A DNA stretch of 11,174 bases from Syntrophaceae bacterium UBA5744 (GTDB lineage Bacteria > Desulfobacterota > Syntrophia > Syntrophales > UBA2192). The position numbers were made by a program, and so were the translations under genes. The stretch covers positions 625-11,798 of the forward strand of contig DIFQ01000039.1 in assembly GCA_002419215.1 (NCBI GenBank), written 5' to 3'. Under the pieces are notes generated by a model. The model was given only the letters and a program-made list of their open reading frames with translations, had not been told where the DNA came from and searched no databases. Positions 1 through 6,658 of this stretch are shown here, piece after piece (within the stretch, counting starts at the first letter, position 1; every line of letters starts with the position of its first letter).

Positions 1-1553
1 CCGGCCATCTCCCCGCACATGGCGACCTCGATGCCGGCCTTTTGACCCGCTTCCACCATATGCCGGATGAGCTTGAGCACCGCCGGGTGCAGCGGTTCGT
101 AGAGATAGCTGACCCTCTCGTTCACCCGGTCGATGGCCAGGGTGTATTGGATGAGGTCGTTGGTGCCGATGCTGAAGAAATCGACCTCCTTGGCGAGATC
201 CTCGGCGATGAGTGCCGCCGAGGGGACCTCCATCATGATCCCGATCTTGACGTCCTTGCCGTAGGGTATGCCGTCGCGATTGAGCTCCTTCTTCACCTCG
301 TTGAAGATCCTCTTGGTCTCCAACAGCTCTTCCATCCCCGAGATCATCGGGAATAGCACCTTGGTCTTGCCGTACGCGCTGGCCCGGAGGATGGCCCGCA
401 GCTGTACCTTGAAGAGACCCACCTCCCTCAGGCAGAACCGGATGGCCCGAAGGCCCATGACAGGGTTCATCTCGGCAGCCAGCCGCGGGTCGGAGATGAA
501 CTTGTCGCCGCCCAGATCGAACGTCCGGATCGTGGACCATCGGATGCCCTTCGATTCGACGACCTTTTTGTAGGTGCAGAAATGCTCTTCCTCGGTGGGC
601 AGGCGGTCCCGGTTGATGTAGATGAACTCCGTCCGGTACAGACCGATCCCGTCGGCGCCGTGATGCACGGCCGAGGCGATCTCCTCGGTGAACTCGATGT
701 TGGCCCCGATGAGCACCCGGTGCTTGTCGACTGTCGTGGCCGTCTTCCGAGCATGCTTGAGGAGGCTGCCCTCGATGGTTTCGTAGTGCCTCTTTTTTTC
801 CTCGTAGCGACGAATGATCTCCGGGTCGGGGTTGACGATGACGGCTCCCGCCGTCCCGTCTATGATGATGACGTCCCCTGTTTTTGCCTCCGAGGTGATC
901 TTCTCGAGCCCCACGACAGCCGGGATCTCGTAGGCCCGGGCCACGATGGTGGTGTGGGAGGTCTTGCCGCCCATGTCGGTGGCAAACCCCTGGATCTTCT
1001 CCACCTTCATCTGCATCGTATCGGCAGGCGAGAGATCGCTGGCGATGATGATGGCGTTGTCGCCGATCCCCGAGATGGACTCGTGATGAACCCCGGCCAG
1101 GTTTCTCAATATTCTCTGCCCGGCGTACTCCACGTCGCTGACCCGCTCGCGCAGGTACTCGTCGTCGACCTTGCTGAAGACGTCGCGATACTTGTCGAGG
1201 GTCATCCGCAGGGCCCACTCGGCGTTGACCCCCTTCTCTTCGATGTTCTGGATCGTCTGCCGGACGAGCATCTTGTCCTTGAGGATCATGATGTGGACAT
1301 CGAGGATGTAGAGGGTTTCCAGCCCTTCCTGGTCCTTGAACTTGCGCTTGATCTCCAGCAGCTGGTTCTCGGAGTCCTTGATGGCTTTGCGGAACCGGCG
1401 GATCTCCTCCGGGACCAGGCTCTTGTCCTCGATCTGGTAACGGGAGATGGGGGCATCGATGCGCCGGATCAGGTGGGCCACCCCGATGGCCACCCCGGAG
1501 GACACGCCGAGTCCCTGCAGGACAACGGTTCTTTTGGAATCTCCGGGGTTCAT
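1..1553 (-). CDS. ptsI: Phosphoenolpyruvate-protein phosphotransferase (PTS enzyme I), 3' end cut by window edge
   Basis: Enzyme I starts the PTS relay in the cytoplasm: it takes phosphate from phosphoenolpyruvate on a histidine and passes it to HPr. The frame is open from the ATG at 1553 to base 1, about 517 codons. The family is usually about 570-590 residues, so roughly the last 60-70 are outside the window. The phospho-histidine motif GGKTSHTTIVAR is present with the His near residue 200. GGDKF lies in the PEP-binding barrel, and the late motif VAMCGEMA carries the catalytic Cys near residue 513. The N-terminus (LGVSSGVAIG) is typical. The start codon overlaps the HPr stop as ATGA, and a good Shine-Dalgarno GGAGAGG lies about 4 bases upstream, inside the HPr gene. 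No internal frameshift was seen where I checked. It is the last visible gene of the EIID-HPr-EI operon. The family call is secure; the sugar or regulatory output is not shown. Confidence 0.96.
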   Translation of the reverse strand, partial: MNPGDSKRTVVLQGLGVSSGVAIGVAHLIRRIDAPISRYQIEDKSLVPEEIRRFRKAIKDSENQLLEIKRKFKDQEGLETLYILDVHIMILKDKMLVRQTIQNIEEKGVNAEWALRMTLDKYRDVFSKVDDEYLRERVSDVEYAGQRILRNLAGVHHESISGIGDNAIIIASDLSPADTMQMKVEKIQGFATDMGGKTSHTTIVARAYEIPAVVGLEKITSEAKTGDVIIIDGTAGAVIVNPDPEIIRRYEEKKRHYETIEGSLLKHARKTATTVDKHRVLIGANIEFTEEIASAVHHGADGIGLYRTEFIYINRDRLPTEEEHFCTYKKVVESKGIRWSTIRTFDLGGDKFISDPRLAAEMNPVMGLRAIRFCLREVGLFKVQLRAILRASAYGKTKVLFPMISGMEELLETKRIFNEVKKELNRDGIPYGKDVKIGIMMEVPSAALIAEDLAKEVDFFSIGTNDLIQYTLAIDRVNERVSYLYEPLHPAVLKLIRHMVEAGQKAGIEVAMCGEMA

Positions 1554-1822
1554 GCAGCCTCTCCGAACTTGTCATCGACGAGTTTCTGAATGCTGTCGAC
1601 GGCTTCCCGCGCATCGTCCCCATCGGCCCGCACCACGACACGGCTGTCCTTCGGGCAGGCCAGGGTGAGAATGTCGAGAAGACTCCTGGCATCGACCTGA
1701 TTTCCGTCCCTTTCCAGGAACACGCTCGCCCGGTAGTGCTCCAGCACCCGGACGATCATGGCCGCCGAGCGGGCATGAAGGCCGAGTTCATTCTTGATCG
1801 TGAGGGTTTTCTTGACGATCAT
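1550..1822 (-). CDS. ptsH: HPr phosphocarrier protein
   Basis: HPr is the small cytoplasmic carrier that takes phosphate from enzyme I and gives it to EIIA domains. The protein has 90 residues, the usual length. The active-site His is residue 16 in LGLHARSAA. The position after HAR, commonly Pro, is Ser here. The regulatory-serine region is present as DARSLLDIL with Ser47, where HPr kinase would act if the organism has one; none is in the window. The start ATG at 1822 overlaps the stop of the EIID gene as ATGA and has no clear Shine-Dalgarno of its own, so it is probably translated by coupling. Its own stop overlaps the ptsI start in the same way. The family call is certain from motif and context. 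Whether it serves transport or regulation cannot be told here. Confidence 0.95.
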   Translation of the reverse strand: MIVKKTLTIKNELGLHARSAAMIVRVLEHYRASVFLERDGNQVDARSLLDILTLACPKDSRVVVRADGDDAREAVDSIQKLVDDKFGEAA

Positions 1823-2556
1823 CGCATCATCATCACAACGGCAAAAAACGTTACCGACCCGTAAAGGATCGCCAGGGGGGGAAGCCCCTTTCTCACGGCC
1901 AGGAAACTGGCCAGGACCACCAGGAGGCCTCCAACCTGCCCCGGCAGGCCGGGCTGCAACAGGTCATGAAACGGTCCCGCCGTGGAGGCCAGATAAGCCG
2001 CAACGGCCAGCAGGATCGTGGAACACCAGCGGATGCGCCTCGACATTTCGGGCAGATCCAGGCGGCGGACGAAATCGAATGCATTTTGACCCTGCCGCCA
2101 GCCCGTGATGAATCCCCGGATCCTTACCCAGAGGTGCACCGGGTTGTACAGGACCAGCAAGATGAGCGGGGCAAGAACCATGTTCATGATCGCAAGGCAG
2201 ACAGCCGCGATGCCCGCAAACGGCCGCAGGGCTCCCCAGAAGAAGGAATCCCCGATCGCCGCGTAAGGGCCCATGAGCGCATTCTTCAGATCAGGGGTTT
2301 CTTTTTGCCGGCCCCCGGTTTCGAGCCGGCCGACTGATCCGATGATTGACGCAGCGAGATAGGGATGGGTGTTGAATCGCTGCAGGTGCCTGGCGAGGAG
2401 GGCCGATGCCTCAGGATACCCGGGCTCACCCTCGGCGGAGGCGAGGGGGGCGATCGCAAAGGCAAATCCGAGACCCTGCATCCGCGAGACGTTCCATGAA
2501 CCTTGTATCAAGAGCGATCTCAGGAATATCTGTAAGGGTATTTTCCTCTTCAACAC
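1819..2556 (-). CDS. PTS mannose/fructose/sorbose-class EIID component
   Basis: EIID is a membrane subunit of mannose-class PTS permeases, which normally works in a complex with EIIC and receives phosphate via EIIA and EIIB. The 245-residue protein has the family N-terminus RSLLIQGSWN...RMQGLGFAFAIAP (about 13-37), then FNTHPYLA (about 61-68) and LMGPYAAIGDSFFWGALRP (about 94-112). Hydrophobic segments at about 113-137, 179-192, 208-222 and 226-243 look like membrane spans. It is somewhat shorter than many Firmicute EIID proteins. The start is GTG at 2556, with a TTG one codon later as alternative; an in-frame TAA lies eight codons upstream and the Shine-Dalgarno is weak. It is the first gene before ptsH and ptsI. 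No EIIC gene lies upstream; the next gene faces the other way. It may therefore belong to a split or regulatory PTS. The substrate cannot be inferred. Confidence 0.9.
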   Translation of the reverse strand: MLKRKIPLQIFLRSLLIQGSWNVSRMQGLGFAFAIAPLASAEGEPGYPEASALLARHLQRFNTHPYLAASIIGSVGRLETGGRQKETPDLKNALMGPYAAIGDSFFWGALRPFAGIAAVCLAIMNMVLAPLILLVLYNPVHLWVRIRGFITGWRQGQNAFDFVRRLDLPEMSRRIRWCSTILLAVAAYLASTAGPFHDLLQPGLPGQVGGLLVVLASFLAVRKGLPPLAILYGSVTFFAVVMMMR

Positions 2557-2581
2557 TTGACCGATGCCGATTCGTTGTTAG

Positions 2582-2587
2582 ATTTTA
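2582..2587 (-). promoter_or_regulatory. Possible -10 box of the EIID-ptsH-ptsI operon
   Basis: On the minus strand this reads TAAAAT, five of six matches to the sigma-70 consensus. It would place the transcript start near 2575, about 18 bases before the GTG of the EIID gene. No good -35 box is seen at 16-18 bases, so the call is weak. It would fit EIID as the true first gene of its operon. Confidence 0.3.
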
Positions 2588-2904
2588 ATCAGTTACAAAA
2601 TCCGACAGGATTGCACAGGGATTTCCATCCATGCGCTGTACCTGAGCGGACGTAAAAGAAAACAAATGATTTCTTCAGCTTCCGGGATACCGGCGCCCTG
2701 CGGCGCCATGGATTTATTAACATGAACCGCAGGGTTAGTCAATGCATCTCAGCGGAATACCGCAAGAACTGTCTCACGCAGAACCTTGCAGCCTGCTTCG
2801 GGGAAAACGCGCAGAATGACGGATCAGCCCTCTCCGCACGGCTCAACATTCCCGGAGCCGCGGTTCGAGGAATGATCACCGAGCATTTTGCAGTCGATTT
2901 AGCC

Positions 2905-2933
2905 TTGACAGGCCTTATTATTTCTGTTAATTA
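2905..2933 (+). promoter_or_regulatory. Possible sigma-70-type promoter toward the PxxKW gene
   Basis: A perfect TTGACA (2905-2910) is followed 17 bases later by TAATTA (2928-2933), preceded by TG at the extended -10 position. The -10 match is poor. If real, transcription starts near 2940, just at the hairpin row that ends in the T-tract at 3036-3042. It could then drive a short RNA of about 100 bases or an attenuated leader of the PxxKW gene. Confidence 0.25.
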
Positions 2934-2986
2934 CGCCTGCCGACAGGCTGAAAGGACAGGTTGGGTCCAAGCCATCCCACACAGGG

Positions 2987-3001
2987 TGGCCGCTTTGTTG
3001 C
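2987..3001 (+). promoter_or_regulatory. Candidate sigma-54 (-24/-12) promoter upstream of the PxxKW gene
   Basis: The sequence reads TGGC-N7-TTGC, with GG and GC exactly ten bases apart, as sigma-54 promoters require. The bases after TGGC do not match the ACG of the full consensus. The start point would be near 3013, giving an 80-base leader before the GTG at 3093. The match may be chance, because CCGC...GCGG around it also forms a small hairpin. Confidence 0.3.
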
Positions 3002-3017
3002 GGGGACCGGAAAAATC

Positions 3018-3042
3018 CCGGATTTTACGATCCGGTTTTTTT
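3018..3042 (+). terminator. Intrinsic-terminator-like hairpin upstream of the PxxKW gene
   Basis: A 6-bp stem, CCGGAT (3018-3023) with ATCCGG (3030-3035), is followed directly by seven T (3036-3042). An alternative pairing, ACCGGA (3006-3011) with TCCGGT (3031-3036), would disrupt it. It lies 50 bases before the PxxKW start, so it could end a short upstream RNA, attenuate the gene, or be a chance fold. The stem is short for a strong terminator. Confidence 0.45.
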
Positions 3043-3092
3043 GCACTCATTCATAAACGAAAAAACAACATCATCAGGGAGGTGTTTGAACC

Positions 3093-3374
3093 GTGGTTTG
3101 CCAGACTATCAAAACAGGTGTCGAGTGTGCGTTCATGACGAAGAACGGCTGCGGCTTCGTGGGCGGCAGCTGCATGAAGATCGTGGAGCAGTGCGAGGGC
3201 TGCGGGAAGGTAATCGAGTACTCGAGCGAGAAGTATTGCATGGTCTACCCCAACCCGGCGGGCAAGTGGTCCGTGGGCGGATGCCCCCAGGCGACGCACA
3301 AGAAGGTCGTCAAAGAGGAATCCACTCAGAAGGTCAACCCCCTCAAGGCGTCCAAGAGGGCTGCAAAGAAATAA
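3093..3374 (+). CDS. PxxKW family small cysteine-rich protein
   Basis: The 93-residue protein is a member, as I recall it, of the PxxKW cysteine-rich family of deltaproteobacteria. Its function is not known to me. It has eight cysteines (3, 12, 20, 27, 34, 37, 49, 64), including a C34-x-x-C37 pair, and a His at 69. The signature P-A-G-K-W lies at 55-59, followed by GGC. The C-terminal 25 residues are rich in Lys. There is no signal peptide or membrane segment, so it is probably cytoplasmic. The Cys pattern suggests metal or Fe-S binding, which is inference. The start is GTG at 3093, chosen because AGGGAGGTG lies eight bases upstream and the N-terminus CQTIK...C fits the family. It stands alone on the plus strand, convergent with the translation operon. 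A sigma-54-like motif and a T-tract hairpin lie just upstream. Confidence 0.85.
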   Translation: MVCQTIKTGVECAFMTKNGCGFVGGSCMKIVEQCEGCGKVIEYSSEKYCMVYPNPAGKWSVGGCPQATHKKVVKEESTQKVNPLKASKRAAKK

Positions 3375-3417
3375 CCCCGGCCGGCGGGCAGCCCCGCCCG
3401 CACCCGGTTGGTGAGGG

Positions 3418-3461
3418 AAAAAAAGAGCCGGTCCGCAGTGCAACACTGCGGACCGGCTCTT
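3418..3461 (-). terminator. Strong intrinsic terminator of the translation operon
   Basis: A perfect 18-bp inverted repeat, AAGAGCCGGTCCGCAGTG (3423-3440) and its complement (3444-3461), has a 3-base loop CAA. Read on the minus strand it is followed by seven T (3418-3424, shared in part with the stem), the classic form, just after the merR-like gene stop. On the plus strand the tail has only scattered T, so it may end the PxxKW transcript less well. It lies between convergent genes. Confidence 0.88.
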
Positions 3462-3487
3462 CTGTTGACCGTGCGTCTTGCCCCTCT

Positions 3488-3832
3488 TCAGCTCAACAGA
3501 TCCCGGATGGCCTTCAACTCCTGCCGGATCGAACAGAGTTTTTCCCGGCGTTGTTCGTCGTCGGTCGATGCGGCTGGGATTTCTTTTCGGAGTTCCTGGA
3601 GTTTTTTCTTCGCTCCGGCAATGGTGAACTTGTCCCGGTAGAGAAGGTTCCGGATCAGGGCCAGCTCCTCGAGATCCTTTCGCCGGTAGAGGCGCTGTTC
3701 GGACTTCGTGCGGATGGGTTTGACGGTCTTGAATTCCGTTTCCCAGTATCGGACGACGTAGGGCTCCACGCCCAGGATCTTTCCGACCTCGCCGATGCGG
3801 AAATACGTTTTATCGGGAATCTCGATGTCCAT
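3488..3832 (-). CDS. MerR-family transcriptional regulator
   Basis: This small DNA-binding protein has 114 residues from the chosen start. The MerR winged helix-turn-helix is seen at about 10-60: FRIGEVGKILGVEPYVVRYWE, then RLYRRKDLEELALIRNLLY. It goes on to FTIAGAKKKLQELRKE, followed by a charged, probably helical tail to about 113, which suits the dimer coiled coil. No effector domain follows; a single Cys near the C-terminus is not a metal site. I chose the ATG at 3832 because AGAGG lies seven bases upstream. An ATG at 3877 in the same frame has no Shine-Dalgarno and adds a segment unlike the family. It is the last gene of the operon, after ihfA, an arrangement I know from other deltaproteobacteria. 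The target is unknown; self-control or control of the ihfA region is only a guess. Confidence 0.88.
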   Translation of the reverse strand: MDIEIPDKTYFRIGEVGKILGVEPYVVRYWETEFKTVKPIRTKSEQRLYRRKDLEELALIRNLLYRDKFTIAGAKKKLQELRKEIPAASTDDEQRREKLCSIRQELKAIRDLLS

Positions 3833-3905
3833 GGGACAACCTCTCATCGGAAGATGCCCGCCGTGAACTTTCCCCATCCCGGCTGAGAGGATTGTAGCCT
3901 CTTGC

Positions 3906-4184
3906 CTATTTGTTGTTCAAGGCTTTCTTGAGGACCTGGCTGGACTTGAACGTGAGCACGCGCCGGGCCGATATTTCGATTTCCGCACCCGTCTGGGGGT
4001 TGCGGCCCCTGCGGGAATTCTTGTCCTTGACGATGAAATTACCGAACCCCGAGATCTTGACCTTGTCCCCCTTTGCCAGTTCATCCTTCATGATGTCAAA
4101 GACCGACTCCACAATCCGGGCCGAATCCTTCTTCGAAAATCCCAGCCTGTCGCAGACATTCTGAATGATGTCTATCTTCGTCAT
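3906..4184 (-). CDS. ihfA: Integration host factor alpha subunit (HU/IHF family)
   Basis: IHF is a nucleoid protein that bends DNA sharply at specific sites and helps sigma-54 activation, recombination and replication; it works as an alpha-beta dimer. The 92-residue protein has the HU/IHF fold from MTKIDIIQNV to the end, with SGFGNF near 45-50 and the DNA-arm motif RRGRNPQTGAEI, whose Pro intercalates in DNA. The position directly after pheT supports alpha rather than beta. The start is decided by the ribosome binding site: GAGGAGG touches the ATG at 4190 but is six bases from the ATG at 4184, so translation probably begins at 4184. The gene lies 35 bases after pheT and 73 before the merR-like gene. 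HU remains possible on sequence alone, but the context favours IHF alpha. Confidence 0.9.
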   Translation of the reverse strand: MTKIDIIQNVCDRLGFSKKDSARIVESVFDIMKDELAKGDKVKISGFGNFIVKDKNSRRGRNPQTGAEIEISARRVLTFKSSQVLKKALNNK

Positions 4185-4219
4185 CGCCATCCTCCTCTTT
4201 TCCTCGCCTCGATATCCTG

Positions 4220-6637
4220 TTAGCTTTCCCCCCTGATCCTCGCGCCGGTCGATTCCACGATCCTCTTTACCATCCGGCCGTGAACCTGACCGGTTTCATC
4301 GTCGGTGAGCGTCCTGGAAGGAGATCGGTAGGTAAACCGAAGGCCGAGACTCTTCATGCCTTCCGGGATACCTTTGCCGCTATATACATCAAAAACATCA
4401 ACCGTTTCAAGCAATTCTTCGCCTGTCTCCCGCACAAGGGAAAGCATCCGATCCGCATCCACCTCCATCGGGACGAGGAATGCCACGTCGCGGATCATGG
4501 TGGGGAACCGGGAGTATTCCCGGTAGCGGATCGCGGTGTCCGCCCGGCCCATTAGAGGTTCCGTCTCGATCTCGAGGACGAAGGCCCGGTTGCGCAGATC
4601 CATCCGCCCGATCACGTCGGGGTGGACCTCCCCGAGGCTGCCGATCTCCCTGTCGCCGATCAGCACCCGTGCCGCCCTGCCCGGATGGAGGTAGGGGATG
4701 GTCGTGTCGGGCACGAATCGCAACGCCGCCAGGCGCAGGCAGGAGGCCAGGTTTTCGAGTGCCCCCTTGAGATCGTAGAAATCTGTCGCGAGCCCCTGGA
4801 AATGCCAGTTCTCCCCGTAGCGGGACCCCGTCAGGAGAAGGGCAAGCTTGTCCACCTCGCGGGGCTGCTCCCCTTCACCGCGGGCGATGAAGATCTTGCC
4901 CAGCTCGAAGAGCTTGAGGTCCGGCGAGCCGGCGTTGACATTGCGCCTCATCGTTTCCAGCAGGCCGTAGAGCAGCGTCGAGCGCATGACGGCCTGATCC
5001 TCCGTGAGCGGGTTGGCGATCCGGACGAACCGCCGGCGTTCATCAGACTCGGGCAATGCAAGCGCGTCGGCCGACTGCGGGGAGATAAAGCTGTAGTTGA
5101 GCACCTCCATGATCCCCTGGCCGTTCAGTGCGGCCCGGACGGCCGACTCGAACTCCCGTTTGCGGTCGTGGATGTCGCCGGGAGCGGGGATGGGCGGGAT
5201 CGTCACGGGGATCCTGTCATACCCGTGAATCCGGGCGATCTCCTCGATAAGGTCGATTTCGCGCCACAGATCGACGCGGAAGGTCGGCGGGATGACGGAT
5301 AAAACCCCCCTGCCTTCCTTCTTCACGTTCATCCCGAGGCCTTTTAAAATCGCCGCGGCTTCTGCGGCTTTCACTTCCGTGCCCAGGATCTCCTCGACTC
5401 GCTTCATCCTGAGCGTGATGGGGCCAGAGACGTCGACTTTCCCGGGATAGGTGTCGATATGCCCCTTGGAGACGGTCCCTCCCGAAAGATCGGCGATGAG
5501 CTGGGCGGCCCGGTCGAGGGCCCTCACGACCCCCTCGGGGTCGATCCCGCGCTCGAACCGGAAGGCGGCATCGGTTCCCATGCCGAGGAATCTCGCCCCC
5601 CGGCGGATCGTGGAGGGATTGAAATAGGCGCTTTCCAGCAGCACCGTGTCCGTATCCTCCTTCACCTCGGAGTTCTCGCCGCCCATGATGCCGGCAATCG
5701 CCACGGGTTTGCGTCCGTCACAGATCATGAGGGTCTCGGCATTCAGGTTCCGCGTCTTGCCGTCCAGGGAGACGAAAGGCTCCCCTTCCCGCGATCGGCG
5801 CACGACAATCCGCCCTTCATCGAGGAAGCGGAAGTCAAAGGCGTGGAGCGGCTGCCCCAGTTCCATCATGACGAAGTTGGTCACATCGACCACGTTGTTG
5901 ATGGCCCTCAGCCCCACGGCCTCGAGTCGCAGGCGCATCCACTTCGGCGAGGGCAGGATTCGGACACCCTTGATCATACGGGCTGTGTACCGCGGACAGA
6001 AATCAGGATCCATGATTTCGACGGAGGTCAGCGACCGGATGTCTTCCGAGGACTCTTTGAAGGCGATTTTCGGGTAACGGAGCTTCTTGCCGCACAGGAC
6101 GGCCACCTCGCGGGCGATCCCGATGATGCTCAGGCAGTCGGCCCGGTTCGGCGTGATCCCGATATCGAGGACCGTGTCCCGCAGTTCCAGCACGTCGATG
6201 AGATTGACACCCAGCGGCGTGTCGGCCGGCAGGATCAGGATTCCCGACGCGTCGGGCCCGATCCCCAGCTCGTCCTCGGAACAGAGCATGCCCTCGGAAG
6301 CCTCCCCGCGGATCTTCGAGCTCTTGATGCTGTAGCCGCCCGGGATCGCGGCCCCCACCGTGGCGAGCGCCACCACGTCGCCGGCCTTCATGTTCCGGGC
6401 GCCGCAGACGATCGGGAGCACCTGCTCGCCCGTTGACACCTCCAGCAGGTGAAGCTTGTCCGCGCCGGGGTGGGGTTTCATGGAGAGGATCCTGGCCGTG
6501 ACGACCCCCGTGAACGCAGGGGTGTATTCCTCGACGGCATCCACCTCGAGGCCGGCCATCGTGAGACGATCGGCCAGATCTATCGGGGAGATGTCGATGT
6601 CGACGTAATCTCTAAGCCAACGCAGACTGACTTTCAT
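4220..6637 (-). CDS. pheT: Phenylalanyl-tRNA synthetase beta subunit
   Basis: PheT joins PheS in the alpha2beta2 enzyme that charges tRNA-Phe in the cytoplasm. It binds the tRNA and edits mischarged Tyr-tRNA-Phe. The protein has 805 residues, near the family's usual length. Order: an N-terminal segment with SLRWLRDYVDI; an EMAP/OB-type tRNA-binding domain at about 40-150 (VVTARILSMKPHPGADKLHL...IRGEASEGMLCSEDELGIG); the B3/B4 editing region (NVVDVTNFVMMELGQPLHAFD); a B5 domain at about 405-475; a catalytic-like core; and a C-terminal anticodon-binding FDX-ACB domain at about 712-805 (SRFPTMIRDVAFLV). The ATG at 6637 is preceded by GAAGG, which lies in a small hairpin (6640-6654). A 110-base spacer with heptamer repeats separates it from pheS. 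No frameshift was seen. Confidence 0.97.
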   Translation of the reverse strand: MKVSLRWLRDYVDIDISPIDLADRLTMAGLEVDAVEEYTPAFTGVVTARILSMKPHPGADKLHLLEVSTGEQVLPIVCGARNMKAGDVVALATVGAAIPGGYSIKSSKIRGEASEGMLCSEDELGIGPDASGILILPADTPLGVNLIDVLELRDTVLDIGITPNRADCLSIIGIAREVAVLCGKKLRYPKIAFKESSEDIRSLTSVEIMDPDFCPRYTARMIKGVRILPSPKWMRLRLEAVGLRAINNVVDVTNFVMMELGQPLHAFDFRFLDEGRIVVRRSREGEPFVSLDGKTRNLNAETLMICDGRKPVAIAGIMGGENSEVKEDTDTVLLESAYFNPSTIRRGARFLGMGTDAAFRFERGIDPEGVVRALDRAAQLIADLSGGTVSKGHIDTYPGKVDVSGPITLRMKRVEEILGTEVKAAEAAAILKGLGMNVKKEGRGVLSVIPPTFRVDLWREIDLIEEIARIHGYDRIPVTIPPIPAPGDIHDRKREFESAVRAALNGQGIMEVLNYSFISPQSADALALPESDERRRFVRIANPLTEDQAVMRSTLLYGLLETMRRNVNAGSPDLKLFELGKIFIARGEGEQPREVDKLALLLTGSRYGENWHFQGLATDFYDLKGALENLASCLRLAALRFVPDTTIPYLHPGRAARVLIGDREIGSLGEVHPDVIGRMDLRNRAFVLEIETEPLMGRADTAIRYREYSRFPTMIRDVAFLVPMEVDADRMLSLVRETGEELLETVDVFDVYSGKGIPEGMKSLGLRFTYRSPSRTLTDDETGQVHGRMVKRIVESTGARIRGES

Positions 6638-6639
6638 AA

Positions 6640-6654
6640 AGAACCTTCGGTTCT
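6640..6654 (-). promoter_or_regulatory. Small hairpin covering the pheT ribosome binding site
   Basis: On the minus strand AGAACC-GAA-GGTTCT can fold into a 6-bp stem two bases before the pheT ATG. The only Shine-Dalgarno-like AAGG lies in its loop and 3' arm. It could limit pheT translation when folded. The stem is short and the effect is inference. Confidence 0.4.
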
Positions 6655-6658
6655 AGCC

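Larger units (their letters stand above)
2557..3092. other. Long intergenic region without a convincing gene
   Basis: About 535 bases separate the EIID gene (minus) from the PxxKW gene (plus), so this is a divergent control region. A plus-strand open frame from 2722 to 3138 overlaps the PxxKW gene and resembles no family I know; I do not call it. The stretch contains a GGCGCC-CTGC-GGCGCC hairpin (2692-2707), an overlapping 8-bp inverted repeat (2696-2703 with 2727-2734), a perfect TTGACA at 2905, a -24/-12 motif at 2987, and several small hairpins from 2936 to 3042, the last followed by seven T. It appears less GC-rich than the flanking genes. It could hold a small RNA or a structured leader, but I recognise no known RNA class. 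Confidence 0.6.

Noticed and set aside
582..1589. Long plus-strand open frame opposite ptsI
   Set aside because: Antisense shadow of enzyme I, whose conserved motifs are clear on the minus strand.
2722..3138. Plus-strand open frame of 138 codons in the intergenic region
   Set aside because: It has no good ribosome binding site, resembles no family I know, and runs into the start of the well-supported PxxKW gene in another frame.
3384..3401. GC hairpin just after the PxxKW stop as a terminator
   Set aside because: The stem GCGGGC/GCCCGC is only six bp and has no T-tract. The 18-bp hairpin downstream is the better candidate.
3833..3877. Longer N-terminus of the MerR-like protein from the ATG at 3877
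   Set aside because: No Shine-Dalgarno precedes it, while AGAGG is well spaced before the ATG at 3832, where the family-like sequence begins.
4185..4190. ihfA start at the ATG at 4190
   Set aside because: The GAGGAGG directly touches this ATG, leaving no spacing. The ATG at 4184 has a normal six-base gap.
5459..6436. Plus-strand open frame opposite pheT
   Set aside because: Antisense shadow of a full-length PheT with all domains in order.
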